A DNA stretch of 64,000 nucleotides, taken from Streptomyces sp. TSRI0107 (GTDB lineage Bacteria; Actinomycetota; Actinomycetes; Streptomycetales; Streptomycetaceae). Location: the NCBI RefSeq assembly GCF_001905845.1, contig NZ_LIVZ01000002.1, forward strand, positions 248,001-312,000, in the 5' to 3' direction. The notes under the pieces are model-generated. The model saw nothing but the letters and a program-made list of their open reading frames with translations, was not told where the DNA came from and searched no databases. The translations under genes were made by a program, and so were the position numbers. Positions 55,659 to 64,000 of this stretch are shown here, piece after piece. Each line of letters opens with the position of its first letter. Positions within the stretch are counted from its first letter, which is position 1.

Positions 55659-55668
55659 GCGGCGGACG

Positions 55669-55834
55669 CTAGGGGGTGTCTCGTCGATCAGGCCGGATCA
55701 GGGAGCGGCGTCTGGTGCCGTGCATCGCAAGGCGGAGGAGGGAGCCGATGCGGCGCATCGGCGAGTGACGACAACGCGGCGAGGCGCGGTGCCAGGCGCC
55801 GCGAGCCCGGCATGATCGGCGAGACGCCCCCTAG
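55669..55834. mobile_element. MITE-like element, 166 bp, CTAG-flanked
   Basis: The end AGGGGGTGTCTCGTCGATCA (from 55671) is inverted at the other end, which reads on the minus strand AGGGGGCGTCTCGCCGATCA. The terminal about 28 nt agree at 24 or more positions and weaker complementarity extends further inward (GGCGTCTGGTGCCG against GGCGCCTGGCACCG). Both ends begin in CTAG, a possible 4-bp target site as used by some IS5-group elements. It contains no gene, so a transposase must act in trans. I recall closely similar sequences scattered in Streptomyces. Confidence 0.7.
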
Positions 55835-55920
55835 GACCTCAACCGAACTCGAGGTCAACGGGGAGGGCTTGAGGCCCGGACGCGGGGTACCCGAAGGGCG
55901 GACGAGCGAAAGGAGGCATT

Positions 55921-56118
55921 ATGCCCCTCACCTTCCGCAAGAGCATCCGCATCCTGCCCGGCGTGCGCCTGAACATCAACCGGCGCTCCTGGTCCCTCAC
56001 CACGGGCGGCCGGAACGGCCCCCGCCGCACCTACAGCAGCACCGGACGTCGTACGACATCGGTGGATTTGCCCGGACCTTTCGGGTGGCGCCGGACGCGT
56101 ACCACCAGGCGGCGTTGA
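55921..56118 (+). CDS. DUF4236 small protein
   Basis: The 65-aa product begins MPLTFRKSIRILPGVRLNINRRSWSL, the FRKSI-x-x-x-PG-x-R-x-N-x-x-x-x-x-x-S signature of DUF4236, whose function is unknown. The rest is Arg/Thr/Gly-rich, basic, and lacks the usual Gly-rich beta end (GGRGGRVNLG-type), so the tail has diverged. AAAGGAGG precedes the ATG at about 5 nt. It lies between the MITE-like element and the XRE-MurA gene, 64 nt from the latter. Confidence 0.7.
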   Translation: MPLTFRKSIRILPGVRLNINRRSWSLTTGGRNGPRRTYSSTGRRTTSVDLPGPFGWRRTRTTRRR

Positions 56119-56154
56119 CGAAACGTCACCCGAATGGCCCCCAAGGGATGTGCC

Positions 56155-56172
56155 ATCTCATATCTGAGATAA
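56155..56172. promoter_or_regulatory. Palindrome upstream of murA, shared with acnA
   Basis: ATCTCA-TATC-TGAGAT lies 11-28 nt before the XRE-MurA ATG. It has the same ATCTC-N6-GAGATAA half-sites and spacing as the acnA site at 54744-54761, and is followed in both cases by a C-rich CTC. Confidence 0.6.
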
Positions 56173-56182
56173 CCTCAGCCTC

Positions 56183-57712
56183 ATGGCAGACGACTACCTC
56201 GTACGCATCGGCAAGCTCATCCGTGACGCCCGGCAGCACCGGGGCTGGACGCAGTCGCAGCTTGCCGAGGCGCTCGGCACCTCGCAGAGCGCCGTCAATC
56301 GCATCGAGCGCGGTAACCAGAACATCAGTCTTGAGATGATCGCCCGCATCGGAGAAGCCCTGGACAGCGAAATCGTCTCACTGGGCTACGCCGGTCCGAT
56401 GCACCTCAGGGTGGTGGGCGGCCGCCGGCTGTCCGGCGCCATCGATGTGAAGACGAGCAAGAACGCGTGCGTGGCCCTGCTGTGCGCCTCGCTGCTCAAC
56501 CAGGGGCGCACGGTGCTGCGCCGGGTCGCCCGCATCGAGGAGGTGTACCGCCTGCTGGAGGTGCTGAACTCCATCGGCGTGCGCACCCGCTGGATCAACA
56601 ACGGCGTCGACCTGGAGATCGTGCCGCCGGCCGGTCTCGACCTGGACTCCATCGACGCGGAGGCGGCCCGCCGCACCCGCTCGATCATCATGTTCCTCGG
56701 CCCGCTGCTGCACCGCCTGGACCGCTTCAAGCTGCCGTACGCCGGCGGCTGCGACCTCGGCACCCGGACCATCGAACCGCACATGATCGCGCTGCGCCGG
56801 TTCGGCCTGGAAGTCGCCGCGACCGAGGGCCAGTACCACGCCATGGTGGACCGCGGCGTCCGCCCCGACCGCCCGATCGTCCTGACCGAGCGCGGCGACA
56901 CGGTCACCGAGAACGCGCTGCTGGCCGCCGCCCGGCACGACGGCGTCACCGTCATCCGCAACGCCTCCTCCAACTACATGGTCCAGGACCTGTGCTTCTT
57001 CCTGGAGGCCCTGGGCGTGAAGGTGGAGGGCGTCGGCACGACCACGCTCACCGTGTACGGCATGCCGGAGATCGACGTGGACGTCGACTACTCCCCCTCC
57101 GAGGACCCGGTCGAGGCGATGAGCCTGCTCGCCGCCGCGGTCGTCACGGAGTCGGAACTGACGGTCCGCCGGGTCCCCATCGAGTTCCTGGAGATCGAGC
57201 TGGCGGTCCTGGAGGAGATGGGCCTCGACCACGACCGCACGCCCGAGTACTTCGCCGACAACGGCCGTACACGCCTGGTGGACCTGACCGTGCGCCCCTC
57301 CAAGCTGGAGGCGCCCATCGACAAGATCCACCCCATGCCGTTCCCCGGCCTGAACATCGACAACGTCCCGTTCTTCGCGGCCATCGCGGCGACCGCGCAG
57401 GGCAAGACCCTCATCCACGACTGGGTCTACGACAACCGCGCGATCTACCTGACCGACCTCAACCGCCTCGGCGGCCGCCTCCAGCTCCTCGACCCCCACC
57501 GGGTCCTGGTCGAGGGCCCGACCCGCTGGCGCGCCGCCGAGATGATGTGCCCGCCGGCCCTTCGCCCCGCCGTGGTCGTCCTGCTGGCGATGATGGCGGC
57601 GGAGGGGACGTCCGTACTGCGGAACGTGTACGTCATCAACCGGGGCTACGAGGATCTGGCGGAGCGGCTGAACTCGATCGGGGCGCAGATCGAGATCTTC
57701 CGGGACATCTGA
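56183..57712 (+). CDS. murA2: XRE domain fused to UDP-GlcNAc 1-carboxyvinyltransferase
   Basis: The 509-aa fusion has an N-terminal Cro/C1 helix-turn-helix (about 8-65; WTQSQLAEALGTSQSAVNRIERG) and a MurA-type EPSP-synthase fold (about 75-509). The MurA residues are kept: Lys93-Asn94 in TSKNA, Cys190 in GGCDLGTRTIEPH (PEP-adduct Cys) and Arg in NRGYEDLAERL. MurA adds enolpyruvate to UDP-GlcNAc, the first committed step of peptidoglycan synthesis. The DNA-binding part suggests regulation by precursor supply, perhaps of itself through the palindrome at 56155. It corresponds to S. coelicolor SCO5998 from memory. Confidence 0.88.
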   Translation: MADDYLVRIGKLIRDARQHRGWTQSQLAEALGTSQSAVNRIERGNQNISLEMIARIGEALDSEIVSLGYAGPMHLRVVGGRRLSGAIDVKTSKNACVALLCASLLNQGRTVLRRVARIEEVYRLLEVLNSIGVRTRWINNGVDLEIVPPAGLDLDSIDAEAARRTRSIIMFLGPLLHRLDRFKLPYAGGCDLGTRTIEPHMIALRRFGLEVAATEGQYHAMVDRGVRPDRPIVLTERGDTVTENALLAAARHDGVTVIRNASSNYMVQDLCFFLEALGVKVEGVGTTTLTVYGMPEIDVDVDYSPSEDPVEAMSLLAAAVVTESELTVRRVPIEFLEIELAVLEEMGLDHDRTPEYFADNGRTRLVDLTVRPSKLEAPIDKIHPMPFPGLNIDNVPFFAAIAATAQGKTLIHDWVYDNRAIYLTDLNRLGGRLQLLDPHRVLVEGPTRWRAAEMMCPPALRPAVVVLLAMMAAEGTSVLRNVYVINRGYEDLAERLNSIGAQIEIFRDI

Positions 57713-57846
57713 AGGATAGTCAGGTAGTGACTGGTGAAACGGCTATGACCTGAAGCAATACACGTCGCCGAGAAGTGTGACGGCGCTTCGTGGGACTTCT
57801 CTGGGTCGTGCATGCCCGCGAACAGCGTCACCAGGCTATGCGCCGG

Positions 57847-57875
57847 CCCGGCCCGCGGCGAGATCGCGGGCCGGG
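57847..57875. terminator. Stem-loop between murA2 and the GH32 gene
   Basis: An 11-bp perfect stem, CCCGGCCCGCG (57847-57857) with 57865-57875, closes a 7-nt loop, in the 210-nt gap between convergent genes. Nothing else in the gap looks coding. Confidence 0.7.
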
Positions 57876-57922
57876 TCGGCCATGAGCGTGGGTACCCTGG
57901 GCCGTCGAAGAGGGTGACCGGG

Positions 57923-60808
57923 TCAGTCGGTCATGTTGCCCATCTTCCAGACGGTCATGGACTTGACGATGCTGCCGTCGCCGAAGAGGCGCAGGCCGAG
58001 GGAGTCCTGACGGAAGGGGTAGGCGCGGGTGGTGATGGACTTGTGGTCGTTCGCGTACGCCTCGACCATGGAGCGGTCGACGAACACGTCGAGGGTCAGG
58101 GTGCCGTTGGAGAGAGTCAGCGGGCCCTTGTGGATGCCGAAGTTCGGCTCGGCGCTGGAGTTGTTCCCGGATCGCGTCCGGTCGACGCCCAGTTGTCCTG
58201 CGGGAGCGTCGTAGAACAGGCGGGTTCGTTCTTCGTCGCCGGCGCTGCGGAGCACGTCGAGCCCGAAGGTGTCGGCGCTGCCTCGCTCCAGGGTCAGCTT
58301 GACGTGAAGCATGTCTCCCCTGATGCCGGCCAGGCGGGTGTTGGCGTCGGTGAGGGAGGTCGGTTCGCTGATGTGCAGGAGCGGTTCGCCGACGTGGAGG
58401 CGGGAGACTTCCTCGACAGGGCGGAAACCGAGGTCTCCGTCGGGCCGCATGGACAGTTCGATGGGCAGGCCCGCATTGTGGGCCCAGCCGGCGTCGTAGT
58501 GGGCGCGTTCGGTGCGCCGGTCCTGGGCGATGCTGAAGACGAGGGAGCGCCCCTTGTCGTCCACCGTTCCGCTGGGGCCGGTGAAGTGGTCGCCGTAGTC
58601 CATGAGCCGGGGCTCGGTGGTGTCGGGGGTCCAGCGGCGGGCCTGGGCGTCCCAGGTGCCGACCCAGTAGTAGACGTACTTGCTGCTGTACTCGCCGGGA
58701 CCGGCCGGGAAGGCCGGGTTGATGAGCAGGGCCCGGCGCTCGCGGCCCTGGGCGTCCTTGCCGATGGGCAGGAAGGTGGGCAGCTCCCAGACCTGGCCGG
58801 TCTTGGGGTGGGCCGCCACGTCGCCGACCATGAGGGGTCCGGAGTACGTCCAGTCGGTGAGATTCTTGGAGGTGTAGAGGAGGGCGGTGCCGCCGATGTC
58901 GGTGCCCGAGGTCGTCTGGACGCCTGAGCCCATCAGCTGGAACCAGGTGTCTCCCTCCTTCCAGACGAAGGGGTCGCGGAAGTCGCCGAAGCGGACCTTG
59001 CGGCCGGCGCCGACGTTCAGATCGGCGGTCTGGCTGGTGACGAGGGTGGGGTGCATCTTCCACTCGACCAGGTCGCTGTCGGCCGGGTCGACGGGGCGGG
59101 CGAGGCCGGTGGCCTGGTTGGGGCGCTGGGCGTCGTTGCCGGCCGTGAACAGCAGGACGGGCACGCCGTTCTCGTCGTAGGCGGCGTCGCCGGACCAGAC
59201 CCCGTCGGGAGCCACGCTGTCCGCAGTGGGCGCGAGGGCGACGGGCAGGTCGCGCCAGTGGACCAGGTCCTCGCTCACCGCGTGTCCCCAGGCGATGTTG
59301 TGCCAGTAGGGGCCGTGGGAGTTGTGCTGGTAGAAGAGGTGGTACTTGCCCTTGTACTGGATGGGGGCGTGGGGTTCGTTCATCCAGTGGTTCGGGGCGG
59401 TGAAGTGGTAGCCGGGACGGTAGCGGTCGCCGTCGTAGCGGGAGCGGTCCATCTCCATCTGCGCTTTGGGCGTGGCGCCTCCGGCGAAGGTCTGCACGTC
59501 CTTCTGGTGCCCGGCGGTGACGGACGCCGGGGCGAGGGCGCTGTTGTGGATCTTCACCTCGTCGATGAGGCCGTTGAACATGTTGACGGCGAAGGTGCCG
59601 TTGATGATCGCGGGCTGGTTGTGGCGGCCGATGATCAGGGGAACGTCGGCCTTGGCCAGCCGGGCATTGCTGGGGATCGCGGTCTGGGCGACCTGCTCGC
59701 CGTTGAGGAAGAGCCTGATCGCGCCCTCGCTCGGGGCGAACACGGCTGACAGATGCGCCCACTTGCCCGCGGCCAGGGCCGCCGGCTTCGGGACGGTCAC
59801 CTCGTACCACGCGTCGCCGGTTCCGATGCCGAACTGCCACCTGCCGTGCCTGCCGACGCCGAGGGAGAAGCCCCGCTTGGCCGCCTTGTCCTGCTGGTTG
59901 ACGACGACGGACGGCTTGCCGTCGTCTCCCCACTCGAACGCGCGCGGCGCGACCCACGCCTCGATGCTCAGGCCGTCCGTGGGCAGCTGCGTCTGCGCTG
60001 CGGCGCGGGTGACCCAGGTGGAGTAGCCGTCGAACAGCAGGGCGCCGGAGAGCACGCCGTCGGCCTCGTTCTTCGGGCGCCAGAGCGGGTCACTGTCCGG
60101 CTTGTACTGCGCGTCGGTGAAGACGTAGCTGATCGGGTCGGCGGCCTGACTGACCTTCTCCCTGGTGGTGGTGCCCTGCCCTTCGGTGAAGTCCCAGTGG
60201 GCGGCGAGTCCTTGCTGCGAGGGGTCGGGAGCGGGGTCGGTGCCGACGCGGACGTCGTCGAGGTTGATGTGACCCCAGCCGCCAGTGGCCTTGTCCACGG
60301 CGGTGATGCGCAGCTGCTCGCCGAGGTGTTCGCGGGCGTCCCAGGTGACGCGGCGGTACGCCTCGTCGTCGGTCCCGGTGGCCTTGTGCAGGACGGTTCC
60401 GTCGAGGGTGGTCAGGGCGGCGTAGAGGTCGTTGTCGTTACGGCCGCCGGAGACCAGGACGCTGACCATGCCGGTGCCGGTGAGCGTGAACGGCTCGGAC
60501 GTCGCCGTCCCTGTGGCGGCGTCACCACCGGCGGCAAAGCCCCACAGGTGGTAGGAGCCCTGCTGGTTGAAGCAGCAACCCCAGCCCCAGCCCGGGTCGT
60601 CGGTGACGGCCCCGTTGAAGGCGGTTCCGGTGGTGGTCCAGCCGCTGAGATCACCGGACTCGAAGCCGGGATTCGACAGCGCGGTCCCGGTCGCGCTGGC
60701 CGTCTGCGTCATCAGGGGCGACGTCAGACCGAGACCTATCGCGAGCGCTAGCAACAGCCGCAGCAGACTGCTTCCGGTCGCCGATCTCGATGGTGCTCGG
60801 GTTCGCAT
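57923..60808 (-). CDS. Secreted GH32 fructan hydrolase, N-terminal sugar-binding domain
   Basis: The 961-aa exported enzyme has a signal peptide (to about TASA, residue 39), a galactose-binding-like domain (about 42-190; LSNPGFESGDLSGW, GGWGHINLDDVRVG), a LamG-like domain (about 200-430) and the GH32 five-bladed propeller with C-terminal sandwich (about 460-961). Acid/base Glu675 (WELP) and transition-state Asp612 (FRDPF) are present. The nucleophile motif is WMNEPH, with Glu478 where Asp is usual. It probably releases fructose from levan or inulin. The ATG at 60808 follows GGAGGTTCGT. It is second in a tandem pair. Confidence 0.88.
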   Translation of the reverse strand: MRTRAPSRSATGSSLLRLLLALAIGLGLTSPLMTQTASATGTALSNPGFESGDLSGWTTTGTAFNGAVTDDPGWGWGCCFNQQGSYHLWGFAAGGDAATGTATSEPFTLTGTGMVSVLVSGGRNDNDLYAALTTLDGTVLHKATGTDDEAYRRVTWDAREHLGEQLRITAVDKATGGWGHINLDDVRVGTDPAPDPSQQGLAAHWDFTEGQGTTTREKVSQAADPISYVFTDAQYKPDSDPLWRPKNEADGVLSGALLFDGYSTWVTRAAAQTQLPTDGLSIEAWVAPRAFEWGDDGKPSVVVNQQDKAAKRGFSLGVGRHGRWQFGIGTGDAWYEVTVPKPAALAAGKWAHLSAVFAPSEGAIRLFLNGEQVAQTAIPSNARLAKADVPLIIGRHNQPAIINGTFAVNMFNGLIDEVKIHNSALAPASVTAGHQKDVQTFAGGATPKAQMEMDRSRYDGDRYRPGYHFTAPNHWMNEPHAPIQYKGKYHLFYQHNSHGPYWHNIAWGHAVSEDLVHWRDLPVALAPTADSVAPDGVWSGDAAYDENGVPVLLFTAGNDAQRPNQATGLARPVDPADSDLVEWKMHPTLVTSQTADLNVGAGRKVRFGDFRDPFVWKEGDTWFQLMGSGVQTTSGTDIGGTALLYTSKNLTDWTYSGPLMVGDVAAHPKTGQVWELPTFLPIGKDAQGRERRALLINPAFPAGPGEYSSKYVYYWVGTWDAQARRWTPDTTEPRLMDYGDHFTGPSGTVDDKGRSLVFSIAQDRRTERAHYDAGWAHNAGLPIELSMRPDGDLGFRPVEEVSRLHVGEPLLHISEPTSLTDANTRLAGIRGDMLHVKLTLERGSADTFGLDVLRSAGDEERTRLFYDAPAGQLGVDRTRSGNNSSAEPNFGIHKGPLTLSNGTLTLDVFVDRSMVEAYANDHKSITTRAYPFRQDSLGLRLFGDGSIVKSMTVWKMGNMTD

Positions 60809-60903
60809 ACGAACCTCCGTCGGTGTGGGTCGGGTTGATCGAGCGGAGCACGCCGGCCCTGGGCGCGGCACGGCCCATGGGCGACGCGTGTAGGGGGTGG
60901 GGG

Positions 60904-63837
60904 TCAGGAGCGCCGGACGGGGACGTTGACGTCGGCGACGTTGATGTGGCCCCAGCCTCCGTCGGCCCGGTCGACGACCTCGATGTAGATCCGGTCGCCG
61001 AGGTGGGCGGAGAGGTCGAAGACGACGCGGCGGTACTGCTCGGTGCTGCGGCCGGTGGCCTTGGCCAGTACTTTGCCGTCGTCGGCGCGGACGGCGGCCG
61101 CGTAGAGCCGGTCGGGGTCGTTGCCGCCGGACACGAGCAGGTCGACCACGCCGTCTCCGCCGAGGACCACGGTGGCGGAGCGCAGGACGCCGGTGGCGCC
61201 GTCGCCGCCTCCGGAGGGGTTGAAGCCCCACAGATGGTGGCCGGCAGGGTCGTCTTCGGTCTCGGCCTGGTAGAAGGGTCCGCCCCAGCCCCAGTCGGTG
61301 CGGGTGGTGACGTTCGCGTCGCTGAAGGTCGTGCCGGAGACGACGGTCCATCCGGTGAGGTCTCCGGTGGCGAAGTCGTGGTTGGGCAGTGCGTCGACGT
61401 CCGCCGGTCGTGGCGGGTCGTACGCGGCGGGCGCGGCTGGCGTGTCGTAGGCGCCGTTCATGCGCCAGACGTCCAGGGACACGACGCGGGCCGATCCTCC
61501 CTCGCTGCTCAGGCGCAGACCGGTCGCGTCCTCCCGGGTGGGATAGACACGGCTGGTGATGCTGTTGGTGCCGTTGACGTACGCCTCCAGCATCGAGCGG
61601 TCGAGCAGGACCCTGAGCGTGAGGCGCCCGCCGTCGAGTTCCACGCTGCCGCCGTGGACACCCTTGCGGACGTCCGGGTCGAGGCTGGAGCGGCCTCGGT
61701 CGATCAGGAAGCGACGCTCGGCCGTGTCGTAGGTCAGCAGGGTCTCCTCGGTGCCGTCGGCACAGGCCCGGACCGCCAGGGTGACCGTGCGCGCGCCGCG
61801 CGGCTCGATGACGGCGCTGATGTCCAGCAGGTCGCCGGAGACCCCGGCGAGCCGCCGGTTCGCTTCCGCCACCGAGGTCTGCCGGATGCGGGCGAGTCGC
61901 GCGCCCCGCAGGCCGGCGGCCTCGGCGATCGGTTCGACCCCGAGGGTGCCGTCCTGGCGCAGGGAGACGGACACGGGCATGCCCGCGTTGTGCGCCCAGC
62001 CGGACTGGGCGTGCTGCTGCTCGGTGCGGCGGTCCTGGGTGATGCTGAAGACCACGGACCGGCCGTCGGGGGTGACGAAGCCGGACGGGCCGGTGAAGTG
62101 CTCGCCGAAGTCGAACTCGCGGGGCTCGTCGTGGTCGGGCACGAAGCGGTGAGCGCGCTTGTCGAAGGTGCCGATCCAGTAGTAGGTGTGCTTGACGGCG
62201 TTCGGGTGGAACCCCTCCCACCACGGGCAGATCAGCAGGATGTGCTTGCCGGTGCGCCGGCCCCGGGGGCCGGGGAGCGGGAGGAGCACCGGCAGCTCCC
62301 ACACCTCACCGGGCTCGGGCACCGTGGATAGGTCGTTCCAGTGCAGAGGCCCCTGGTACGTCCAGGGCCCTTCGGGCCGGCGGGCGGTGTAGACGAGAGC
62401 GGTTCCGCCGTGCTTGCGGGTGACCTGCGCGCCGTCGTAGTCGACGATGCCGCTGCCGACGAGCTGGTACCAGACGCCGTCTTCCTCCCAGACGAACGGG
62501 TCGCGGAAGTTCTCCGCCCACGCGGTTCCCGGGCCGGCCGGCAAGTTCGCCGGGGCTTCGGTGACCGGCTCGGGGCGCATCGTCCAGGTGGGCAGGTCGG
62601 TGTCGCCGTCGGCCTGGTAGGTGGACACGGCGAGTCCGGTGCGCTGGCGGTGGGGCAGACGGTCGTCGCCGCCGGTGAAGAAGAGGACCGGTCCGCGGTC
62701 GCCGTCGACGCAGGCGGATCCCGACCAGATGCCGTCCGGGCCGGCCGAGTCCGCGGCGGGGGCGAGGGCGATGGGGAGGTCGCGCCAGTGCACCATGTCG
62801 GTGCTGACGGCGTGTCCCCAGTGGATCTGGCCCCAGAAGGGTCCGAGCGGGTTGTGCTGGTAGAAAATGTGGTATTTGCCCTTGAAGTACACGGGCGCGT
62901 GCGGCTCGTTCATCCAGTGCCAGGGCGGCAGCATGTGGAACTGGGGGCGGTGCCGGTCGCCGTCGAAGCGGGTCCGGCGGGGGGCCAAATCCGGGCGGGG
63001 CACGCGGTGGCCGGGCAACGCGGCGACCTTCTCGGCGTGCTCGCGTTGGGCGGTCGCGTCGTCCAGGGCGCCCGGGCGGATGGAGAGGCTGTCCATCAGG
63101 CCCATGTACATGTTGGCGTGGAACTCGCCGTTGAGCAGCGTCGGGCGGTTGTGCTTCCCGATGAGCAGGGGTTCGCCGGGCGCCGGCTCGGGGGTCTTGG
63201 CCGGGGTGGCGGCGGTGCCGATCAGGCGGCCGTCGAGGTAGAGGCGCAGCTGGTGGGCCGCCGGGTCGTAGGTGGCGGCGACGTGGCTCCACCTGGCCTT
63301 GACGGCCGGCTGGTCCGGGGCGCCCTTGACCTCGATCATGTCGGTGCCGAAGCCCAGCTGGAAGACGATCTGCCCGAAGCGGCGCAGTCCGAGCAGGAAG
63401 CCCGTCCTGGTACCCGGGTCGTGCTGGTTGACCAGGGCCTGGGGCTTGCCGTCGATGCCGTGCTCGTAGGCGTAGGGGGCGATCCACACGTCGACGGTCA
63501 TGCCGGCGGCGAGGTCGAGCTTGCCGGGCCCTTCGGCGGTCACGTAGGTGGAGTAGCCGTCGAAGTACAGGGCCCGGCCGCGCACGCCACGGCGGCGGAC
63601 GGGGTCGCTGTCGGGCTTGTAGCGGGCGTCGTTGAAGACGTAGTCCACCGGCGTGGCCGATCCGGAGACCGCCTCGCGGGCGACTGACCCGGTTCGCTCG
63701 TCGAAGTCCCAGCGAGCGGTGGGCTCTTGAGGGCCCGGTCGGCCACTGGCGGCGGCGAAGGCAGGGGCGAACGAGAGCGGTACGACGGCACCGCCGACTG
63801 CGGCGGATACGACCCTGAGGGCGGTTCTTCTCCTCAT
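60904..63837 (-). CDS. Secreted GH32 fructan hydrolase, C-terminal sugar-binding domain
   Basis: The 977-aa exported enzyme starts MRRRTALRVV, a possible Tat signal, followed by a LamG-like domain (about 40-260), the GH32 propeller and sandwich (about 290-830) and a galactose-binding-like domain at the C-terminus (about 850-977; LPNHDFATGDLTGW, GGWGHINVADVNV). The catalytic set is Glu311 in WMNEPH, Asp446 in FRDPF and Glu514 in WELP, matching its neighbour, including the unusual Glu. The ATG at 63837 follows AGGAGG. The 95-nt gap to the next gene suggests an operon. The upstream 163 nt carry a GCTAA direct repeat (63930-63950) and no gene. Confidence 0.88.
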   Translation of the reverse strand: MRRRTALRVVSAAVGGAVVPLSFAPAFAAASGRPGPQEPTARWDFDERTGSVAREAVSGSATPVDYVFNDARYKPDSDPVRRRGVRGRALYFDGYSTYVTAEGPGKLDLAAGMTVDVWIAPYAYEHGIDGKPQALVNQHDPGTRTGFLLGLRRFGQIVFQLGFGTDMIEVKGAPDQPAVKARWSHVAATYDPAAHQLRLYLDGRLIGTAATPAKTPEPAPGEPLLIGKHNRPTLLNGEFHANMYMGLMDSLSIRPGALDDATAQREHAEKVAALPGHRVPRPDLAPRRTRFDGDRHRPQFHMLPPWHWMNEPHAPVYFKGKYHIFYQHNPLGPFWGQIHWGHAVSTDMVHWRDLPIALAPAADSAGPDGIWSGSACVDGDRGPVLFFTGGDDRLPHRQRTGLAVSTYQADGDTDLPTWTMRPEPVTEAPANLPAGPGTAWAENFRDPFVWEEDGVWYQLVGSGIVDYDGAQVTRKHGGTALVYTARRPEGPWTYQGPLHWNDLSTVPEPGEVWELPVLLPLPGPRGRRTGKHILLICPWWEGFHPNAVKHTYYWIGTFDKRAHRFVPDHDEPREFDFGEHFTGPSGFVTPDGRSVVFSITQDRRTEQQHAQSGWAHNAGMPVSVSLRQDGTLGVEPIAEAAGLRGARLARIRQTSVAEANRRLAGVSGDLLDISAVIEPRGARTVTLAVRACADGTEETLLTYDTAERRFLIDRGRSSLDPDVRKGVHGGSVELDGGRLTLRVLLDRSMLEAYVNGTNSITSRVYPTREDATGLRLSSEGGSARVVSLDVWRMNGAYDTPAAPAAYDPPRPADVDALPNHDFATGDLTGWTVVSGTTFSDANVTTRTDWGWGGPFYQAETEDDPAGHHLWGFNPSGGGDGATGVLRSATVVLGGDGVVDLLVSGGNDPDRLYAAAVRADDGKVLAKATGRSTEQYRRVVFDLSAHLGDRIYIEVVDRADGGWGHINVADVNVPVRRS

Positions 63838-64000
63838 GCTGCCTCCTGGGCTGCGTGACAGACGGCGACCTGACGGCCTGCCAATTCGATTTAGGTGATG
63901 GGTCGGCATGGTTCGGGCGCCATCGCCGCTAAAGCAAGAGCTAACGCATACGAATTTCGACTTCGCGCTACTCAGATGTGTGCAAATCACCACATGAAGT

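Noticed and set aside
57713..57920. Possible rRNA leader or tRNA after murA2
   Set aside because: Some Streptomyces murA genes lie next to rRNA operons, but no 16S start, tRNA fold or anti-termination box is visible; only one GC-rich hairpin is.

Overview
This 64 kb window has the very high G+C, the Streptomyces-type gene content and the frequent GTG starts and 4-nt start/stop overlaps of a Streptomyces chromosome. From memory, its gene order runs parallel to the S. coelicolor segment from about SCO6045 down to SCO5998: hemQ/hemY, hemE, the fadA-fadB pair, dxs, rok7B7 with a xylose-type ABC transporter, ngcEFG, aconitase and a second murA. That assignment is by recognition, not by alignment.

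Layout. 0-6 kb: a clipped Ala/Lys-rich protein, a tiny basic protein, a DUF1206 membrane protein, a MNIO (DUF692) enzyme with a TIGR04222-like membrane partner, and a secreted S33 peptidase. 5.6-12.7 kb: heme genes (hemQ-hemY operon, hemE), interleaved with a DUF4349 lipoprotein, a flavin disulfide reductase and a rhomboid protease. 12.8-18 kb: DUF3000, an orphan response regulator, RNase D, then a sugar ABC/LacI locus gutted by an internal deletion. 18-28 kb: beta-oxidation pair, propeller protein, PIN-like protein, GT-C protein, amino acid permease and dxs. 28-37 kb: two sugar ABC transporters around a ROK regulator, with a DasR-like site before ngcE. 37-40.8 kb: a secreted GH92 mannosidase behind a palindromic operator.

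40.8-50.6 kb looks like an accessory locus. It holds a SARP/NB-ARC/TPR regulator, a split-barrel flavoprotein, an MFS exporter divergent from an HxlR regulator, and a tightly coupled four-gene operon (ABM monooxygenase, HIBADH-like reductase, ACMSD-like amidohydrolase, P450). Before that operon lies an array of direct repeats in exact 11-bp phase, the geometry SARP regulators bind. Two of the operon's enzymes carry substitutions at normally conserved catalytic positions, so this is my best candidate for an undescribed pathway.

50.6-57.7 kb: a secreted beta-helix protein, aconitase with two stacked operator-like elements, an NmrA-like protein, a 166-bp MITE-like element, a DUF4236 peptide and an XRE-MurA fusion that shares its operator motif with aconitase. 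57.9-63.8 kb: two tandem secreted GH32 fructan hydrolases that share an unusual Glu at the nucleophile position and carry the same accessory domain at opposite ends.

No tRNA, rRNA, CRISPR array or complete insertion sequence was recognised.
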